From assembly GCA_020853135.1 (NCBI GenBank), contig JADYZO010000129.1, forward strand, positions 1-47,985: a stretch of 47,985 bases of DNA. The letters run 5' to 3'. Positions 1 to 11,407 of this stretch are shown in pieces. The notes beneath the pieces were generated by a model, which was not told the origin of the DNA, ran no database searches, and saw only the letters and a list, made by a program, of their open reading frames with translations. This DNA comes from Gammaproteobacteria bacterium. Lineage in GTDB: Bacteria; Pseudomonadota; Gammaproteobacteria; Steroidobacterales; GCA-2729495. The position numbers were made by a program, and so were the translations under genes. Positions within the stretch are counted from its first letter, which is position 1; every line of letters begins with the position of its first letter.

Positions 1-271
1 GCACGCGCTCGACCTCGCCGCCGAAATCGGCGTGGCCCGGGGTGTCGACGATGTTGATGCGCCAGTCGCGCCAGCGGATGGCGGTGTTCTTGGCGAGGAT
101 GGTGATGCCGCGCTCGCGCTCCAGGTCGTTGGAGTCCATGGCGCGCTCGGGGAGCACGAAGCGCTCGTCCAGCGTGCTCGACTGCTTGAGCAGCTGGTCC
201 ACGAGGGTGGTCTTGCCATGATCGACATGGGCGATGATGGCGATGTTGCGCAGGCGGTTGGCGGCTGACAT
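1..271 (-). CDS. typA: Ribosome-associated GTPase BipA/TypA, N-terminal part
   Basis: This is the first 90 codons of a translational GTPase gene that runs off the left edge. The start is the ATG complementary to 269-271, opening [21 protein letters not shown]1 ([10 protein letters not shown]), the switch I region (RERGITI) and G3 (DTPGH) are all visible. The run [20 protein letters not shown] between G1 and switch I is typical of BipA/TypA rather than LepA, EF-G or EF-Tu. BipA binds 70S ribosomes and assists 50S assembly and stress or cold adaptation in enterobacteria (family knowledge). A consensus -10 lies about 35 nt upstream, so it is probably first in its transcript and divergent from the gene at 404. 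Only the G-domain start is present, so C-terminal domains cannot be checked. Confidence 0.93.
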   Translation of the reverse strand, partial: MSAANRLRNIAIIAHVDHGKTTLVDQLLKQSSTLDERFVLPERAMDSNDLERERGITILAKNTAIRWRDWRINIVDTPGHADFGGEVERV

Positions 272-306
272 GGAACGGGTGCCAGGGGCGGCGGACAGAG
301 CGCGGC

Positions 307-312
307 ATTATA
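307..312 (-). promoter_or_regulatory. -10 element for bipA/typA
   Basis: A perfect TATAAT on the minus strand, 35 nt before the bipA ATG. It predicts a leader of about 28 nt. No good -35 is visible at 16-18 bp. Confidence 0.5.
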
Positions 313-388
313 CGGGCGGTCGTCGCCGGATGCCCGGGAAAGCGGGCCCTTTGCCGGGGTGGCGGCTGGGCGGCAAGGGCCGGCCGGC

Positions 389-394
389 TATAAT
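389..394 (+). promoter_or_regulatory. -10 element directly before the gene at 404
   Basis: A perfect TATAAT ends only 9 nt before the ATG at 404, so transcription would begin within a few bases of the start codon. No Shine-Dalgarno sequence lies between them. This suggests a leaderless or near-leaderless mRNA. Confidence 0.5.
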
Positions 395-403
395 GGCGGC
401 ACG

Positions 404-724
404 ATGAGCCACGATCTGGTCTGCTGGCACTGCGGGGCCTCGCTGGCGGCACTGTCGCTGCCGCTGCGCCGGCTGGAGGAGTGCGCCGCCTGTGGCGCCC
501 AGCTCCACGTCTGCCGCCTGTGCCGTGCCTATGACGCCCGCATCCAACGCAAGTGCCGGGAAGACGATGCCGAAGAAGTGAGGAACAAAGAGCAGGCCAA
601 TTTCTGCGATTACTTCAAGCCGCGTCCCGGTGCATGGGATGCGGCGGGGGCGGCCGCAGAGGCTGCCGCACGCGATCAGCTGGCGGCCCTGTTTGGTGGA
701 ACGGACAAAACAACCGGAGGTTGA
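404..724 (+). CDS. Small cysteine-rich zinc-ribbon protein
   Basis: A 106-aa protein with paired cysteine motifs: CWHC (about residues 7-10), CAAC (27-30) and CRLC (37-40), then single cysteines near 51 and 68 in KCRED and NFCDYF. The arrangement suggests a zinc-ribbon or rubredoxin-like knuckle. The C-terminal 35 residues are alanine-rich and probably disordered. I do not recognise a characterised family. The ATG at 404 was chosen over an upstream in-frame start at 359 because a TATAAT sits just before it and the cysteine motifs begin right after it. It ends 5 bp before a lipoprotein gene, which suggests cotranscription. Confidence 0.7.
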   Translation: MSHDLVCWHCGASLAALSLPLRRLEECAACGAQLHVCRLCRAYDARIQRKCREDDAEEVRNKEQANFCDYFKPRPGAWDAAGAAAEAAARDQLAALFGGTDKTTGG

Positions 725-729
725 GACCC

Positions 730-1137
730 ATGCGTCGCACGATCACCATCCTGACCCTTTGCATCCTCGCGCTGCAGAGCGCTTCCTGTGGCCTGTTGAT
801 CTATCCGGAGCGCAAGGGGCAGACCTCGGGGCGGATCGACCCCGGCGTGGCGATACTCGATGCCGCCGGCCTCATCGTCTTCATCGTGCCCGGTCTCGTG
901 GCCTTCGGCGTGGATTTCGTGACGGGCTGCATCTACCTGCCGGGCGGATCGAAGCGGGCGGGTGCCGATGTGCCGGCCACGGTCGTCCTGGATCCGGGCG
1001 GACTCGATGCGGCGGCGATCGAGCGGGCCGTACAGGCTGCGACCGGCCAGCCAGTCGACCTGGCGGATCCGGCGCTGGAAGCGTTTGCCGTCCCGGATGC
1101 GAGCGCCATGCAGCAGGCACTGGCCGCGGCCCGTTGA
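730..1137 (+). CDS. Small membrane lipoprotein of unknown function
   Basis: A 135-aa protein with a lipoprotein-like signal peptide: MRR, a hydrophobic stretch and the candidate lipobox QSASC, giving Cys20. A second hydrophobic segment follows (about residues 43-66, AAGLIVFIVPGLVAFGVDFVTG) and then a conserved-looking IYLP. The layout resembles short YceK-like lipoproteins, but I would not assign that family. A strong GGAGG at 716-720 lies 9 nt before the ATG and fixes the start. It follows the zinc-ribbon gene by 5 bp, so the two are probably one operon. Confidence 0.65.
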   Translation: MRRTITILTLCILALQSASCGLLIYPERKGQTSGRIDPGVAILDAAGLIVFIVPGLVAFGVDFVTGCIYLPGGSKRAGADVPATVVLDPGGLDAAAIERAVQAATGQPVDLADPALEAFAVPDASAMQQALAAAR

Positions 1138-1335
1138 GGCGGAGGGTGGGTGGCCGGCTGCGCCAGCCGATCCACTACGGCTTTACTAAACAACGAGTTG
1201 GGTGAATTCCCGGGTTGCCTGCCCGGCTCGCCGGTGCTAGGCTACGCGCACCCGATTTCCGGCGTCGCCGCCCCGGCAGACGCCATCCACGCGTCCCATG
1301 TCCGGCCGTCCGGCTGGCGCGCCGAGGCATTGCCC

Positions 1336-1647
1336 ATGGCCAGTGAACGAGCAAAGAAGAACAGCGCCAAGACGGCCGAGCAGCCTGACCCGAAGGCCGC
1401 CGCCCAGCCCGAGCCCTTCCGGCTGGTGTCCATCGAGCGGACCGAGCCACCTACGGGGGCGGCCGGCAAGAACTGGCACCGCTACACGATCCGCCAGGGG
1501 GCCAATGCCATCAACGGTTACCTGCAGGGCACCTCTGCCGCCGTGAAGCATGCCGCCGAGCAGATCGTCAACCAGCTGAACGAACGGCGCGCGGGTCGCT
1601 GGGGCTACCGCACCACCCGCGCCGCTGCTCCCGCACCGGGCGGCTGA
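1336..1647 (+). CDS. Small conserved hypothetical protein
   Basis: A 103-aa basic protein. The first 30 residues are low complexity (K, A, P, E) and probably disordered; a compact domain follows, from about FRLVSIERTEPP through HRYTIRQGANAINGYLQGT to an amphipathic helix ending NQLNERR. I do not recognise the family. The ATG at 1336 starts a plausible soluble protein; the longer reading from 1150 would add an unlikely Trp/Pro-rich tail. There is no strong Shine-Dalgarno. It is convergent with lon, and the gap of about 160 bp between them contains GC-rich inverted repeats. Confidence 0.55.
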   Translation: MASERAKKNSAKTAEQPDPKAAAQPEPFRLVSIERTEPPTGAAGKNWHRYTIRQGANAINGYLQGTSAAVKHAAEQIVNQLNERRAGRWGYRTTRAAAPAPGG

Positions 1648-1722
1648 CGCCGGGTCCGGTTCAAGCCCTGTGAGCGTCATCACAGCCGGCTGATGCCGGC
1701 GCGGTTACTTTCCCGCACAGGC

Positions 1723-1775
1723 TCCGGGGGTTTGCCCCCGGGCCCGCGCGGCGGCAGGGACGCTGCCGCGCCCCT
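1723..1775. terminator. Two GC-rich hairpins between convergent genes
   Basis: Around 1723-1741 CCGGGGG and CCCCCGG flank a TTTG loop. Around 1747-1772 GCGCGGCGGC pairs with GCTGCCGCGC with one mismatch. Neither has a U-tract, so they may be inefficient or factor-assisted terminators for the convergent genes ending at 1647 and 1811. Confidence 0.35.
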
Positions 1776-1810
1776 TTCCCGCCTCCGGCCCGTTGCCGGG
1801 CGGTACCTGC

Positions 1811-4186
<2,376 letters not shown>

Positions 4187-4296
4187 TGCGCCCGGTTCCT
4201 CCTGGATGGTTTGCCGCCGTACGGCATGAGCCGTTCCCGCCGGACCTTGCCCAGTGATGGGGGCAGCCAGGTCGAATTCAACGGCCCGTGGCTGCG

Positions 4297-4302
4297 TATA
4301 CT
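4297..4302 (+). promoter_or_regulatory. -10 element before the ABC transporter operon
   Basis: TATACT ends 8 nt before the ATG at 4311, with no Shine-Dalgarno between them. This is another candidate leaderless start. The -35 is not recognisable. Confidence 0.4.
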
Positions 4303-4310
4303 GCGACCCG

Positions 4311-5285
<975 letters not shown>

Positions 5286-5299
5286 GCGTGGAGGTTCCC

Positions 5300-6091
5300 G
5301 TGGGCGCGAGCACGCCGATTGCCATCCTGCCCCGGCCACGGGGCGGGGCCTTCATCGTCTGGCTGCGCAACCTGCTGGTGTGGCGCAAGCTGATGGTCGC
5401 GGGTCTGTTCCTCGCCTTCGGCGAGCCCTTCGTCTACCTGCTCGGGCTCGGTTACGGCCTCGGGCGTTTCATCGGCGAGGTGGGTGGCCTGCCCTACCTG
5501 GCCTTCCTCGCCTCGGGCCTGCTGGCCTCATCGGCGATGAATGCGGCGTCCTTCGAGGGCATGTACTCGGTGTTCACCCGCATGACCCACCAGCAGACCT
5601 ATGACGCCATCCTCGCCACCCCGTTGTCGGTGGACGACATCGTGGCCGGGGAGATGCTCTGGTGCGCGACCAAGTCGGTGATCGTGACCCTGCCGATCCT
5701 CGTGGTCGCGGCGCTGCTCGGGGCGGTGGCGGGTCCGGCGGCCGTGCTCGCGGTACCCGTGTTCTTCCTCATCGGCCTGTGCTTTGCCGGCCCCGCCATG
5801 CTCATGGCGGCACTGGCCCCGTCCTATGACTTCTTCAACTACTACGTCACCCTGCTCATCACGCCCATGTTCATCTTCAGCGGGGTGTTCTACCCGGTCA
5901 CGACGCTGCCGGGCTTTGCCCAGGCCCTCGTGCAGCTGCTGCCGCTGTCGCACGCCGTGGGACTGGTGCGCCCGCTGGTTGCCGGATCCGCCCCGGCCGA
6001 TGCCGGGCTGCACCTGGTGGTGCTGCTCGGCTATGCCGCAGCCGGCTACCTGGCGTCCACCTGGTTCATCCGCCGGCGCCTGGTCCGCTGA
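5300..6091 (+). CDS. ABC-2 type permease, NodJ-like
   Basis: A 263-aa integral membrane protein with about six hydrophobic segments and the ABC-2 features GEPFVYLLGLGYGLG near the N-terminus and the late loop SHAVGLVRPL. It is the membrane partner of the ATPase at 4311. Two GTG starts are possible. The GTG at 5288 has no room for a ribosome site beyond the preceding stop, whereas GTG 5300 has a perfect GGAGG at 5290-5294 with a 5-nt spacer, so 5300 was chosen. The alternative adds only four residues (MEVP). The substrate is unknown. Confidence 0.88.
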   Translation: MGASTPIAILPRPRGGAFIVWLRNLLVWRKLMVAGLFLAFGEPFVYLLGLGYGLGRFIGEVGGLPYLAFLASGLLASSAMNAASFEGMYSVFTRMTHQQTYDAILATPLSVDDIVAGEMLWCATKSVIVTLPILVVAALLGAVAGPAAVLAVPVFFLIGLCFAGPAMLMAALAPSYDFFNYYVTLLITPMFIFSGVFYPVTTLPGFAQALVQLLPLSHAVGLVRPLVAGSAPADAGLHLVVLLGYAAAGYLASTWFIRRRLVR

Positions 6092-6108
6092 CCATCGCGC
6101 CGCCGTCC

Positions 6109-6216
6109 GGCGGGACCGCCGCGGGCCTGCAATCCGGCCGCGTCGCGTCAGGCAGATCAGGCCGCGCCCGTAGCGGGCCAGGCGGGACCGCCGCGGGCCT
6201 GCAATCCGGCCGCGTC
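6109..6216. repeat. Two identical 36-bp direct repeats, 72 bp apart
   Basis: 6109-6144 and 6181-6216 are identical over 36 bp, separated by 36 bp of unique but also palindromic sequence. Each unit contains a hairpin (GCGGGCC paired imperfectly with GGCCGCG around TGCAATCC). The second unit overlaps the stop codon of the convergent esterase gene. It could be a REP-like element or a tandem terminator; there is no U-tract. Confidence 0.75.
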
Positions 6217-7789
6217 AGGGGGCCGCGAGGGCGGCTTCGTAGCGCTTGCCGAGGAAGCCCAGCGCCTCCTGGCGCACGGGTTTGTGGACGCTGATCCTTG
6301 CCGAGAGGTCCAGCAGCTCGTCACCCTGCCGGGTGTGGCGTGGCCAGTGTGGCAGGCCGGGCCCGTTGGGATTGCGGGTCTTCGCGAAGTTCACCCAGTA
6401 GCCGGTGACGACCCGCGCCATCTGCCGGTCGGCCGCGGTGGGCGCCGTCGTGCCTGGCCAGCGGTGGCGCATACCGAGGTCACCGAACACGTAGGCGACA
6501 TCGTCGCTGTGGGCGGCGCCGGGAACGCTCCCGCGGCGCGCTTCATCCACGTAGCCGAAGTCGTACAGCCAGGCGGGCTGCCCGGCGCGTGCCATCTCGC
6601 CGGCGAGGAAACGCGCCGGACCGCGGAACAGGAAGTCCTGGAACCAGGTCGTGACGATGGCGCCCTCGTCGAGTCCCGGATACAGGGCGCGCACCGCGGC
6701 GGGATCCACGCCGAGCGTCAGGGCCTCGAGCTTGAAGGGATAGGGGCCGAGCAGCGAGGCCTCGTAGCTCGTCGTCCCGGTCAGGAAGGGCACCGGCTGC
6801 TGGCGACCGGCGCGGAAGATGCGCGAGATGTCGGTCGGCAGGATGCGCCCGTCGACGACCGGGTTCATCGAATTCGGCACCTCCTTTTCCGAGTAGGCGA
6901 GGAGGTCGGCCACGCTGAGTGCGCGCAGCCTTGCCGGTGCTGCCGGGTCATCCGCGATGTTGAAGCTGGCGGCCATCCGCAGGCCGTCGTCCTCCAGCGA
7001 TTCATAGGGTCCACGCTTGCCGCGCAGTTCGCGGTCGCCCTCGATGCGTGCCGCGCCGCTCTGGGCGATGGCGCCGCTGAACAGGCCGCGTGCCGAGGGT
7101 ACCGCCATCAGGGTGGTGACGGAGATGCCGCCCGCCGACTGGCCGAAGATCGTGACCCGGGCCGGGTCACCGCCGAAGGCGGCGATGTTGGCCTGCACCC
7201 AGCGCAGCGCCGCGACCTGGTCCATCAGCGCGTAGTTGGCGACCGGCTCGTCGGGCATCGCGGCGGAGAGCGCCGGGTGGGCAAACAGCCCGAGGCGACC
7301 GAGCCGGTAGTTGAGGGTGACGACGACGAGGTCCTTGTAGGCCAGTGCAAACGGCTCGGCCCCGGGCCAGGAACCCGCTCCCCAGCGGAAGCTGCCGCCG
7401 TGGATCCAGACCATCACCGGCAGCTTTGCACCACCGGCAAGAGCCGTGGTGGGCGTGTAGATGTTGAGGTTGAGGCAGTCCTCGCCCATGGGCAGCCCGG
7501 CTAGATAGGGCGAGGCCCGTTGCGATTGCGGGCAGACGGTGCCAAACGCGTCTGCCGGCAGGGTTCCGGCGTGCACCGGTGCCGGCCGGGGGGGGCGCCA
7601 GCGCCACTCGCCGGCCGGTGCAGCGGCGTAGGGAATGCCGCGGAAGGCGGCGATGCCGCCCTGCTGCAGCCCGGTGACCGGGCCTTCGGCCGTCTGCACC
7701 GCCTGGGTGACGGTCGGGGCGGCGGGGAGCGGCCCCGCCACGGCGAGGCACAGGAGCGTGAACAAGCCGTGGCGGAGCCGGGTTTTCAT
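6215..7789 (-). CDS. Secreted type B carboxylesterase
   Basis: A 524-aa alpha/beta hydrolase of the carboxylesterase type B family with a Sec signal peptide (hydrophobic core FTLLCLAVAGPLPAA). The oxyanion hole is HGGSF (about residues 130-134), the nucleophile Ser218 in FGQSAGG, the acid probably Glu343 in GTTSYE and the base His427 in GAAHSDD. CPQS and EDCLNLNIYTP are family signatures. It would hydrolyse carboxylic esters in the periplasm or outside the cell. It starts 10 bp after the stop of the TonB-dependent receptor, so the two are almost certainly cotranscribed; the esterase may process the imported or bound compound. The substrate cannot be told from sequence. Confidence 0.93.
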   Translation of the reverse strand: MKTRLRHGLFTLLCLAVAGPLPAAPTVTQAVQTAEGPVTGLQQGGIAAFRGIPYAAAPAGEWRWRPPRPAPVHAGTLPADAFGTVCPQSQRASPYLAGLPMGEDCLNLNIYTPTTALAGGAKLPVMVWIHGGSFRWGAGSWPGAEPFALAYKDLVVVTLNYRLGRLGLFAHPALSAAMPDEPVANYALMDQVAALRWVQANIAAFGGDPARVTIFGQSAGGISVTTLMAVPSARGLFSGAIAQSGAARIEGDRELRGKRGPYESLEDDGLRMAASFNIADDPAAPARLRALSVADLLAYSEKEVPNSMNPVVDGRILPTDISRIFRAGRQQPVPFLTGTTSYEASLLGPYPFKLEALTLGVDPAAVRALYPGLDEGAIVTTWFQDFLFRGPARFLAGEMARAGQPAWLYDFGYVDEARRGSVPGAAHSDDVAYVFGDLGMRHRWPGTTAPTAADRQMARVVTGYWVNFAKTRNPNGPGLPHWPRHTRQGDELLDLSARISVHKPVRQEALGFLGKRYEAALAAP

Positions 7790-7799
7790 GTCAGGACTC

Positions 7800-10154
7800 T
7801 CAGAACTTGAAGGTTGCGGTCACCCCGTAGGTCCGCAGCCGCGGGTAGGAGGTGGAGGTCCGGTTCAGGTTGCCAGCCGACCTGCCATCGACCCAGTTGT
7901 TGAGCCAGGTGTCACGGAAGGCGCTGGTCGCGGTGTCGTCGTCGGTGAGGTTGTCACCCCAGAGCTCGAAGCGCCACTGCTGGGACTCGAGTCCGACACG
8001 CGCGTTCAGCCGCTCGAGCGAGCCGATGGTGGTCAGCCCGTCCGTCATCGCATGCTGGCTGGACTTCTGCGAGTAGTCCGCGCGGCCAAAGAACTCGAAG
8101 TCCCCGAAGGCCGGCCGGCGGTAGTCGAGGCCGATGTTCCACTGCCGCGGGGAGACCCGCGGCAGGTCGAAGCCGGAGATGTCGCCACCCGAGGCCGCGA
8201 ACAGCGGTGCCAGCTGGGTGACGAGGCTGCGGCTCTTCGCATGATCGAACTCGGAATCGGTGTAGGCATAGCCGAGGCTTGCGGTGAGGCCGCGCGCGAG
8301 CACGAAGCGCAGGGCCAGTTCGATGCCCCGGGAGGTTGCGCTGCCGACGTTGAGCGTCACCGTCTGCGGGATCGGCGAGGTGCCGGACGCAAGGGCCGGC
8401 AGCTGCATGTCGGTCCAGTCGACGTAGAACACGGCGGCATCGAAGCTCAGGCGACCGTCGAGGAGGTTGCCCTTGGTACCCACTTCATAGGTCCAGTTCT
8501 TTTCCGGACTGAAGCTCTCCTCGTCGGCAACCACGGCGTTCTCGTTGAAGCCGCCCGCCTTGACGCCCCTGGCAGCGGATGCGTAGACGAACACGCCCAC
8601 CGGCGTGCGGTAGTCGAGCGTGAAGCGCGGGGTGAAGAAGCTCCAGTCGTCGTTGAACTCGCGCGGGTTGGCGATGACGTTGCCCATGTTGGCGGGCGAG
8701 CGCTGCCACTTCTCCTCGTAGGTCTCGCGGGCTTCGACCCGGCCGCGCAGCTCGTCGGTGAAATCGAACTCGAGTGCGCCGAACACGGCGTAGGAGTCGG
8801 TGTCGCGCTCGAACCGGGAGAACATCGGCACGCCATTGGTGACGAACCACTTGCTCATCATGGTGTTGACCGACGGGGAGCCGGGGAAGCTGACGAAATC
8901 CCCCGGCAGGGTGGAGAGGGCGCCGGCATTCAGGCCGCCCTTGTACTCCTGGGTGTAGTAATACAGGCCTGCCGTCCAGCGCAGCCGGCTGTCCTCGCCG
9001 CCGCTCAGGCGCAGTTCCTGGCTGAACTCGTCCACGTCGTCGATGTCGCCGCGGAAGAGCTTCGAGGTGAAGATCCTGGGGGGCGGCGAGGATGTGGCGT
9101 TGTAGGCCCAGGAGAGCGGGCCGACGAGGCGCGAGGCATCCGACAGCGCATCGTGGCGCAGGGTGTTGTAGCCGGTGAGCGAGGTCAGCTGGCCGATGCT
9201 GGTGCGCCAGTCGACCTGCAGGCTGGTGCGGAAGACCTTGCGGGACTCGCCCGTGGCGCGCGGATCGGAGGCCAGCCTGGATTTCACGGCATCGGCATCG
9301 GGCAACTCGCCGCAATAGGCCAGGTTCTGGCCGGCATTCGGCGGTGCGGTGGCGAGCAAGCAGTTGTTCGGGGTGTAAGTCACTGCGGCGGGGCCGATGT
9401 CGTCGTCCGAGACGTAGGTGTTCAGCCGCAGGTCGAGGTTCTCGGTGGGCGACCAGTCGAGGCCGGCTGAATAGGTGCGGTATTCGTGGCCGCCGAGGTC
9501 CACGTCGGGTGCGGCGTAGTTGTGGTAGCTGCCGCCGAACTTGTCGTAACCGACCGCCAGCCGCCCGCGCAGCGTGTCGGTGAGGGGGCCGCCGATGCTC
9601 ACGCCGGCGCGCTGGGTGTCGTCGTTGCCGCCGGTGAGCGTGAACTTGCCCTCGAAATCCGCGGGGGCGCGCCGGGTCACGAAGTTGATGGCGCCGGCGA
9701 AGCTGTTGCGTCCGTAGAGCGCGCTTTGCGGACCCTTGACGACCTCGACCCGCTCGACGTCGAGCATGTTGAAGTTGAGGCCCGCGCGGCCGGAGACGTT
9801 GACGCCATCGAGGAAGATCTCGACGTTGTTGACGTCGCCGAAGAGGTCGTTCTGCGTCAGGCCGCGGATGGTCGGGATGGCCAGGTATTCGCCCACCATG
9901 GTGTCGAAGACCAGGCCCGGGGTGAGGGTGGCGATGTCACGCAGGTCGCGGATGCCGGCCGCCTCGATATCGGCGGCGGTGAAGGCCGTGATGGCCACGG
10001 GTACCGTCTGCAGGTTTTCTTCGTGCTTGCGCGCGGTGACGACGATCTCTTCGATGACGAGACCATCCGACGGTGGCGCCCCTGTTTGTTGTGCCGATGC
10101 AACGGCACTGCCGAACCCCAAGGCCCCAATGGCCAATCCCCTGACCCAACCCAT
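7800..10154 (-). CDS. TonB-dependent outer-membrane receptor
   Basis: A 784-aa receptor with a signal peptide (cleavage near SAVASA-QQ), a TonB-box-like IEEIVVTA, a plug domain containing VEVVKGPQSALYGRNSFAGAIN, and a long beta-barrel ending in aromatic-rich TFKF. It imports a bulky ligand across the outer membrane using TonB energy. The ligand is unknown; iron siderophores are only one option, since this subfamily in oligotrophs also takes up carbohydrates, sterols or aromatic compounds. AGAGGAG precedes the ATG by 7 nt. The promoter at 10200-10227 and repeats beyond it point to control by the divergent LytTR protein. It is first in an operon with the esterase. Confidence 0.94.
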   Translation of the reverse strand: MGWVRGLAIGALGFGSAVASAQQTGAPPSDGLVIEEIVVTARKHEENLQTVPVAITAFTAADIEAAGIRDLRDIATLTPGLVFDTMVGEYLAIPTIRGLTQNDLFGDVNNVEIFLDGVNVSGRAGLNFNMLDVERVEVVKGPQSALYGRNSFAGAINFVTRRAPADFEGKFTLTGGNDDTQRAGVSIGGPLTDTLRGRLAVGYDKFGGSYHNYAAPDVDLGGHEYRTYSAGLDWSPTENLDLRLNTYVSDDDIGPAAVTYTPNNCLLATAPPNAGQNLAYCGELPDADAVKSRLASDPRATGESRKVFRTSLQVDWRTSIGQLTSLTGYNTLRHDALSDASRLVGPLSWAYNATSSPPPRIFTSKLFRGDIDDVDEFSQELRLSGGEDSRLRWTAGLYYYTQEYKGGLNAGALSTLPGDFVSFPGSPSVNTMMSKWFVTNGVPMFSRFERDTDSYAVFGALEFDFTDELRGRVEARETYEEKWQRSPANMGNVIANPREFNDDWSFFTPRFTLDYRTPVGVFVYASAARGVKAGGFNENAVVADEESFSPEKNWTYEVGTKGNLLDGRLSFDAAVFYVDWTDMQLPALASGTSPIPQTVTLNVGSATSRGIELALRFVLARGLTASLGYAYTDSEFDHAKSRSLVTQLAPLFAASGGDISGFDLPRVSPRQWNIGLDYRRPAFGDFEFFGRADYSQKSSQHAMTDGLTTIGSLERLNARVGLESQQWRFELWGDNLTDDDTATSAFRDTWLNNWVDGRSAGNLNRTSTSYPRLRTYGVTATFKF

Positions 10155-10199
10155 GGTTTCGCTCCTCTTTGTCGTTTGGTGCGCGAAAAAAGCTGCCGT

Positions 10200-10227
10200 A
10201 TCCTAGTGGGCACTGGCAGGATGGCAA
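10200..10227 (-). promoter_or_regulatory. Promoter of the receptor-esterase operon
   Basis: On the minus strand TTGCCA (10222-10227) and TAGGAT (10200-10205) are separated by 16 bp, giving a sigma-70-like promoter about 45 nt before the receptor ATG. Confidence 0.55.
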
Positions 10228-10233
10228 CAACAA

Positions 10234-10279
10234 TTTCGTGACCAGCGCGGTTTTTTCGTGACTGACACTCGCGTTCGTG
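10234..10279. promoter_or_regulatory. Phased direct repeats, candidate LytTR operator
   Basis: TTTCGTGAC occurs at 10234-10242 and 10254-10262, and a degenerate GTTCGTGGA at 10273-10281, with start-to-start spacings of 20 and 19 bp. LytTR domains bind pairs of roughly 9-bp direct repeats about two helical turns apart. The block starts 7 bp upstream of the receptor -35 and ends just before the LytTR gene. Confidence 0.55.
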
Positions 10280-10289
10280 GATTTTCGGC

Positions 10290-11216
10290 ATGATTCCCGG
10301 GGAATCCTCCAGCCCGCAGGAGCCTGATCCGGGGGCGGGACGGCACCGCAGGCCCTGGTTCGGACCCTGGTTCGGACCCTGGCGGGAGGGCCTGACCACC
10401 CCGGCCGGCAGGGTGGCCCTGTTCGTCGTGGCGCCGCTGCTGGCCAGTGTGGTCCTCGGCTGGAACCGTGTGGACTTCGGTTCGCAGCTGTCGCGGGTCG
10501 CCTCGACGCTGTACTGGACTGGCCTGGTATACGCGGTATGGGCTGCGGCGACCTTCGGTACCCTGCTGGTCCATGTGGCCAGTCGGCATCGTCGCTGGCC
10601 CCAGTGGCTGCTCGCCCTGGCCGGTGCGGTGGTCGGCCTGGTCGTCTTCTACTGGCCGATCGCCCGTTACCGGCACTTCGGCCTGTCGCTCCTGCCGCCC
10701 GGCGCCAGGGGCGCAGGTCCGCCGTTGCCCTGGCCGGCGCTGGACTACCTGCCGCAGTTGATCGCCAACACCCTGCCCGGAATCCTGTACTGGACCGTCA
10801 CGGTGTGGATCGTCAGCCGGACACTGGCAGCGCCCTCCCGCGAGTTGCTCCCGGGGGCCACCTCCGCCCCGGGGGGGCTGTCGGTGGAGGCGGTGCTGCG
10901 CGCCCGCCTGCCCGCACACCTCGATGGCGAGATCCTCGCCCTCAAGGCGGAGGATCACTATGTCCGGGTCTATACCGCGAAGGGCGATACGCTCGTGCAT
11001 CACCGGTTCCGCGACGCCGTGCATGACCTGGCCAGCATCGACGGACTCCAGGTGCACCGCTCGTTCTGGGTGCGCCGCTCGGCCATCACCCGGCGCTACA
11101 GCGAGGGGCACGGCCACTTCCTGTGCCTGCAGAACGATCTGCGCGTGCCCGTCAGCCGCTCCTACCTCAACGCCCTGCGCACCGGTGATTCCACGGTGTC
11201 GACTGAAAGCGGCTAG
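10290..11216 (+). CDS. Membrane-anchored LytTR transcriptional regulator
   Basis: A 308-aa protein with four predicted membrane helices (about residues 40-57, 72-95, 104-122 and 150-175) and a C-terminal LytTR DNA-binding domain (about 195-300; signature LDGEILALKAEDHYVRVYT ... VHRSFWVRR). There is no receiver domain, so it is not a classical response regulator; a ligand or membrane state may be sensed directly. It is divergent from the receptor-esterase operon and probably controls it and itself. Residues 22-31 contain WFGPWFGPW, encoded by two exact 12-bp tandem units (10357-10380), a possible slippage site. The ATG at 10290 has no Shine-Dalgarno. Confidence 0.88.
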   Translation: MIPGESSSPQEPDPGAGRHRRPWFGPWFGPWREGLTTPAGRVALFVVAPLLASVVLGWNRVDFGSQLSRVASTLYWTGLVYAVWAAATFGTLLVHVASRHRRWPQWLLALAGAVVGLVVFYWPIARYRHFGLSLLPPGARGAGPPLPWPALDYLPQLIANTLPGILYWTVTVWIVSRTLAAPSRELLPGATSAPGGLSVEAVLRARLPAHLDGEILALKAEDHYVRVYTAKGDTLVHHRFRDAVHDLASIDGLQVHRSFWVRRSAITRRYSEGHGHFLCLQNDLRVPVSRSYLNALRTGDSTVSTESG

Positions 11217-11284
11217 CGGGCCCGGTCGGGAGGAGCGCGGGCCCGGAATGGATTTCCCGGAGGCTTCGCGAGACCGCATGGACA

Positions 11285-11358
11285 TGGGCCTGCCAGGACT
11301 TGAACCTGGGACCAACGGATTATGAGTCCGCCGCTCTGACCAACTGAGCTACAGGCCC
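11285..11358 (-). tRNA. tRNA-Ile (anticodon CAT, lysidine type)
   Basis: A 74-nt cloverleaf on the minus strand: acceptor GGGCCTG/CAGGCCC with discriminator A, D-arm GCTC-AGTTGGTCA-GAGC, anticodon stem GCGGA/TCCGT with loop CTCATAA, and T-arm CCAGG-TTCAAGT-CCTGG. The CAT anticodon also fits elongator Met, but C4-G69 and C5-G68 in the acceptor are the pairs TilS uses to recognise tRNA-Ile2, so Ile is preferred. The 3' CCA is not encoded (TGT follows) and must be added by Cca. Confidence 0.9.
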
Positions 11359-11407
11359 CCGACCATGCTGCTTGCCACGCTGGCCTATCGCCGTGGCGAG
11401 CGGGCAG

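Noticed and set aside
10357-10380. A CRISPR or minisatellite array
   Set aside because: It is only two 12-bp units in frame inside the LytTR gene; no array or spacers.
11285-11358. Elongator tRNA-Met
   Set aside because: The CAT anticodon loop fits, but acceptor pairs C4-G69 and C5-G68 are tRNA-Ile2 (TilS) determinants and differ from tRNA-Met.
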